This document shows positions 62,702-64,000 of a stretch of 64,000 nucleotides of DNA, in pieces. Position 1 is the first letter of the stretch. Each line of letters begins with the position of its first letter. A program made the translations under genes and the position numbers. Source of the stretch: JASHPR01 sp963833885 (lineage in GTDB: Bacteria; Actinomycetota; Actinomycetes; Streptosporangiales; Streptosporangiaceae). The notes under the pieces are model-generated. The model made no database searches. It worked only from the letters and a program-made list of their open reading frames with translations, and was not told the origin of the DNA. The DNA lies in assembly GCA_963833885.1 (NCBI GenBank), contig CAWHZU010000019.1, positions 310,001 to 374,000 on the forward strand. The letters are read 5' to 3'.

Positions 62702-63187
62702 ATGACAGCAGTGGCCGCCAGCGCCAGCGACTGTGCTGAGGACCTGGCGGCGATGGCCAGCGCCGCAGTCATCGGCACCCTGACGATCCCGGCCCGCCCC
62801 GAGTTGGTCAGCGCGGCACGGTCATTCGTGACCAAGGCGCTGAGCGAGGATGATCCCGCCGCCGACGTCGCCGTTTTACTTGTGTCCGAGACCGTGACCA
62901 ATGCTGTGTTGCACAGCAACTCCCGGCGCCCGGGCGGCACGGTCACGATCACCGCGGTCGACATCGGCGGCGGAGTACGGATCGAGGTCGCCGATGAGGG
63001 CTCGGAGCAGAGCTCTCCGGAGGTGAAAGGCCACGGCTGCGTGTCCGGCGGGCACGGCCTCTTCCTCGTGCAGACCCTGGCCGACCAGTGGGGGTATGTT
63101 CGCGACGACTACGGGACCACCGTGTGGTTCTGGCTCATCCGCGGCCGCGGCTACCCCGCCCTTGGCGACCTGCCCGACGGGCCCTGA
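62702..63187 (+). CDS. RsbW-like ATP-binding protein
   Basis: A 161-residue HATPase_c protein with the N-box (SETVTNAVLHSNS), G1 (VADEGSEQ) and a G2-like GGHGLFLVQTLAD. It is a serine-kinase-like anti-sigma factor, common beside XRE/DUF397 clusters in Streptomyces. The frame continues upstream to 62657, but ATG 62702 is at the domain start. Confidence 0.85.
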   Translation: MTAVAASASDCAEDLAAMASAAVIGTLTIPARPELVSAARSFVTKALSEDDPAADVAVLLVSETVTNAVLHSNSRRPGGTVTITAVDIGGGVRIEVADEGSEQSSPEVKGHGCVSGGHGLFLVQTLADQWGYVRDDYGTTVWFWLIRGRGYPALGDLPDGP

Positions 63188-63189
63188 CG

Positions 63190-64000
63190 TCACGGCGTGC
63201 GGCGGCCACCGCGGGCCTGACGGCCCGCCGAACCGGTGCGCTTCTGCCTCAGCCGCATCGACAGGTGCACCGGGCTGCCCTGGAAGCCGAATTCTTCTCT
63301 GAGCCGACGCTCAATGAACCTCCGGTACCCGGCCTGCAGGAAACCGGTGGTGAACAGCACGAAATGCGGCGGGCGGATCCCGGCCTGGGTCGCGAACAGG
63401 ACCTTGGGCTGCTTGCCGCCGCGAACCGGCGGCGGAGTCGCCGCGACAAGCGCGGAGAGCCAGCCGTTGAGCCGCCCCGTCGGCACCCGCGTCTCCCAGC
63501 CGGCCAGGGCGAGTTCGAGCGCCGGGACCAGCCGGTCTACATGCCAGCCGGTCGCCGCCGAGATATTGACCCGCGGTGCCCAGCGCGCGGTGTGCAGCTG
63601 CCTGTCGATCTCGCGGTCCAGGAAGTGCCTGCGGTCCTCGTCCACCAGGTCCCACTTGTTGTACGCGATGACCAGGGACCGGCCGGCGTCGATCACCATC
63701 GACACGATCCTCAGATCCTGCTCCGCAAGCGGCTCGCTGGCATCCACGAGCACCACGGCCACCTCGGCCCGCTCGAGCGCGCGCTCTGTCCGCATCGCGG
63801 CGAAGTAGTCAGCGCCCTGGGTCTGGTGTACCCGCCGCCGGATACCCGCGGTGTCGACGAAGCGCCAGACGGTGCCGCCGAGCTCGATGAGCTCATCGAC
63901 CGGGTCCCGGGTGGTGCCGGCCTCCGCGTCGACGAGCACCCGCTCCTGCCCGGCGAGCTTGTTCAGCAGGCTCGACTTGCCGACGTTGGGGCGGCCGAGC
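63190..64000 (-). CDS. der: ribosome-assembly GTPase Der, partial
   Basis: The C-terminal part of Der/EngA, cut by the window end. The visible second G domain starts with GRPNVGKSSLLNKLAG (G1) at the edge and has DTAGIRRR (G3), NKWD (G4) and SAATG (G5), then the KH-like domain (HFVLFTTGFLQAGYRRFIERRLREEFGF). Two GTPase domains in tandem drive 50S subunit assembly. It converges on the RsbW-like gene (two bases apart). Confidence 0.95.
   Translation of the reverse strand, partial: LGRPNVGKSSLLNKLAGQERVLVDAEAGTTRDPVDELIELGGTVWRFVDTAGIRRRVHQTQGADYFAAMRTERALERAEVAVVLVDASEPLAEQDLRIVSMVIDAGRSLVIAYNKWDLVDEDRRHFLDREIDRQLHTARWAPRVNISAATGWHVDRLVPALELALAGWETRVPTGRLNGWLSALVAATPPPVRGGKQPKVLFATQAGIRPPHFVLFTTGFLQAGYRRFIERRLREEFGFQGSPVHLSMRLRQKRTGSAGRQARGGRRTP

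Overview
The window is about 70% GC with strong third-position GC bias, frequent GTG/TTG starts and ATGA/GTGA gene overlaps. Together with paired XRE/DUF397 genes, DUF5134 and GtrA-type membrane proteins, and GlnR-, Nur- and CsoR-like operators, this points to an actinomycete chromosome (Streptosporangiales/Streptomyces-like grade). The exact genus cannot be read from it. All calls come from reading the sequence; no database search was run.

Layout. 0.06-15 kb: an aldehyde dehydrogenase diverges from a TIM-barrel U32-like gene. A SWIM zinc-finger/DUF6493-type pair, a DHA2 drug exporter with a divergent double Lrp regulator, an alpha/beta hydrolase, a cyclase/ThDP-enzyme pair and an ammonium transporter with a GlnR-like box follow. 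15.4-25.3 kb: a LacI regulator with palindromic operators leads an Opp/Dpp-type ABC importer and a GH3 beta-glucosidase, a coherent oligosaccharide uptake-and-cleavage locus. 25.4-34.6 kb: small mono-domain genes and a five-gene acyl-CoA dehydrogenase/SDR operon sit beside a phosphotriesterase-like lactonase, a VOC protein and a frameshifted enoyl-CoA hydratase. 34.4-39.3 kb: a DrrAB/NodIJ-type exporter, GtrA and a stand-alone GT51 glycosyltransferase. 39.7-42.7 kb: a ferric-reductase-like membrane protein coupled to a NuoF-ferredoxin fusion. 42.7-43.7 kb: a frameshifted PD-(D/E)XK nuclease relic next to tRNA-Pro(GGG). 43.9-47.8 kb: a probable copper-responsive membrane pair and a nickel permease with a near-perfect Nur box. 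48-56.3 kb: an MFS protein, YceI/MarR, PaiB, an archaeal-type AspRS under a translational T-box, oxidoreductases and a degenerate GGDEF protein. 56.4-57.3 kb: a tandem array of at least ten heptapeptide micro-genes (MRRNDWG, one hexapeptide variant), almost all with their own ribosome-binding site. 57.9-64 kb: a secreted trypsin-like protease, an aldo/keto reductase, two convergent XRE/DUF397 pairs, an RsbW-like kinase and the end of der.

The two most unusual items are the micro-gene array at 56457-57292, which I cannot assign to any described system, and the T-box riboswitch at about 51448-51726. The T-box controls an AspRS with residues typical of non-discriminating enzymes. Other points worth a second look are a three-fold 23-bp-phased operator array at 43917-43979, a short in-frame repeat shared by two neighbouring acyl-CoA dehydrogenase genes, and GC-rich tandem repeats placed right at gene 3' ends.
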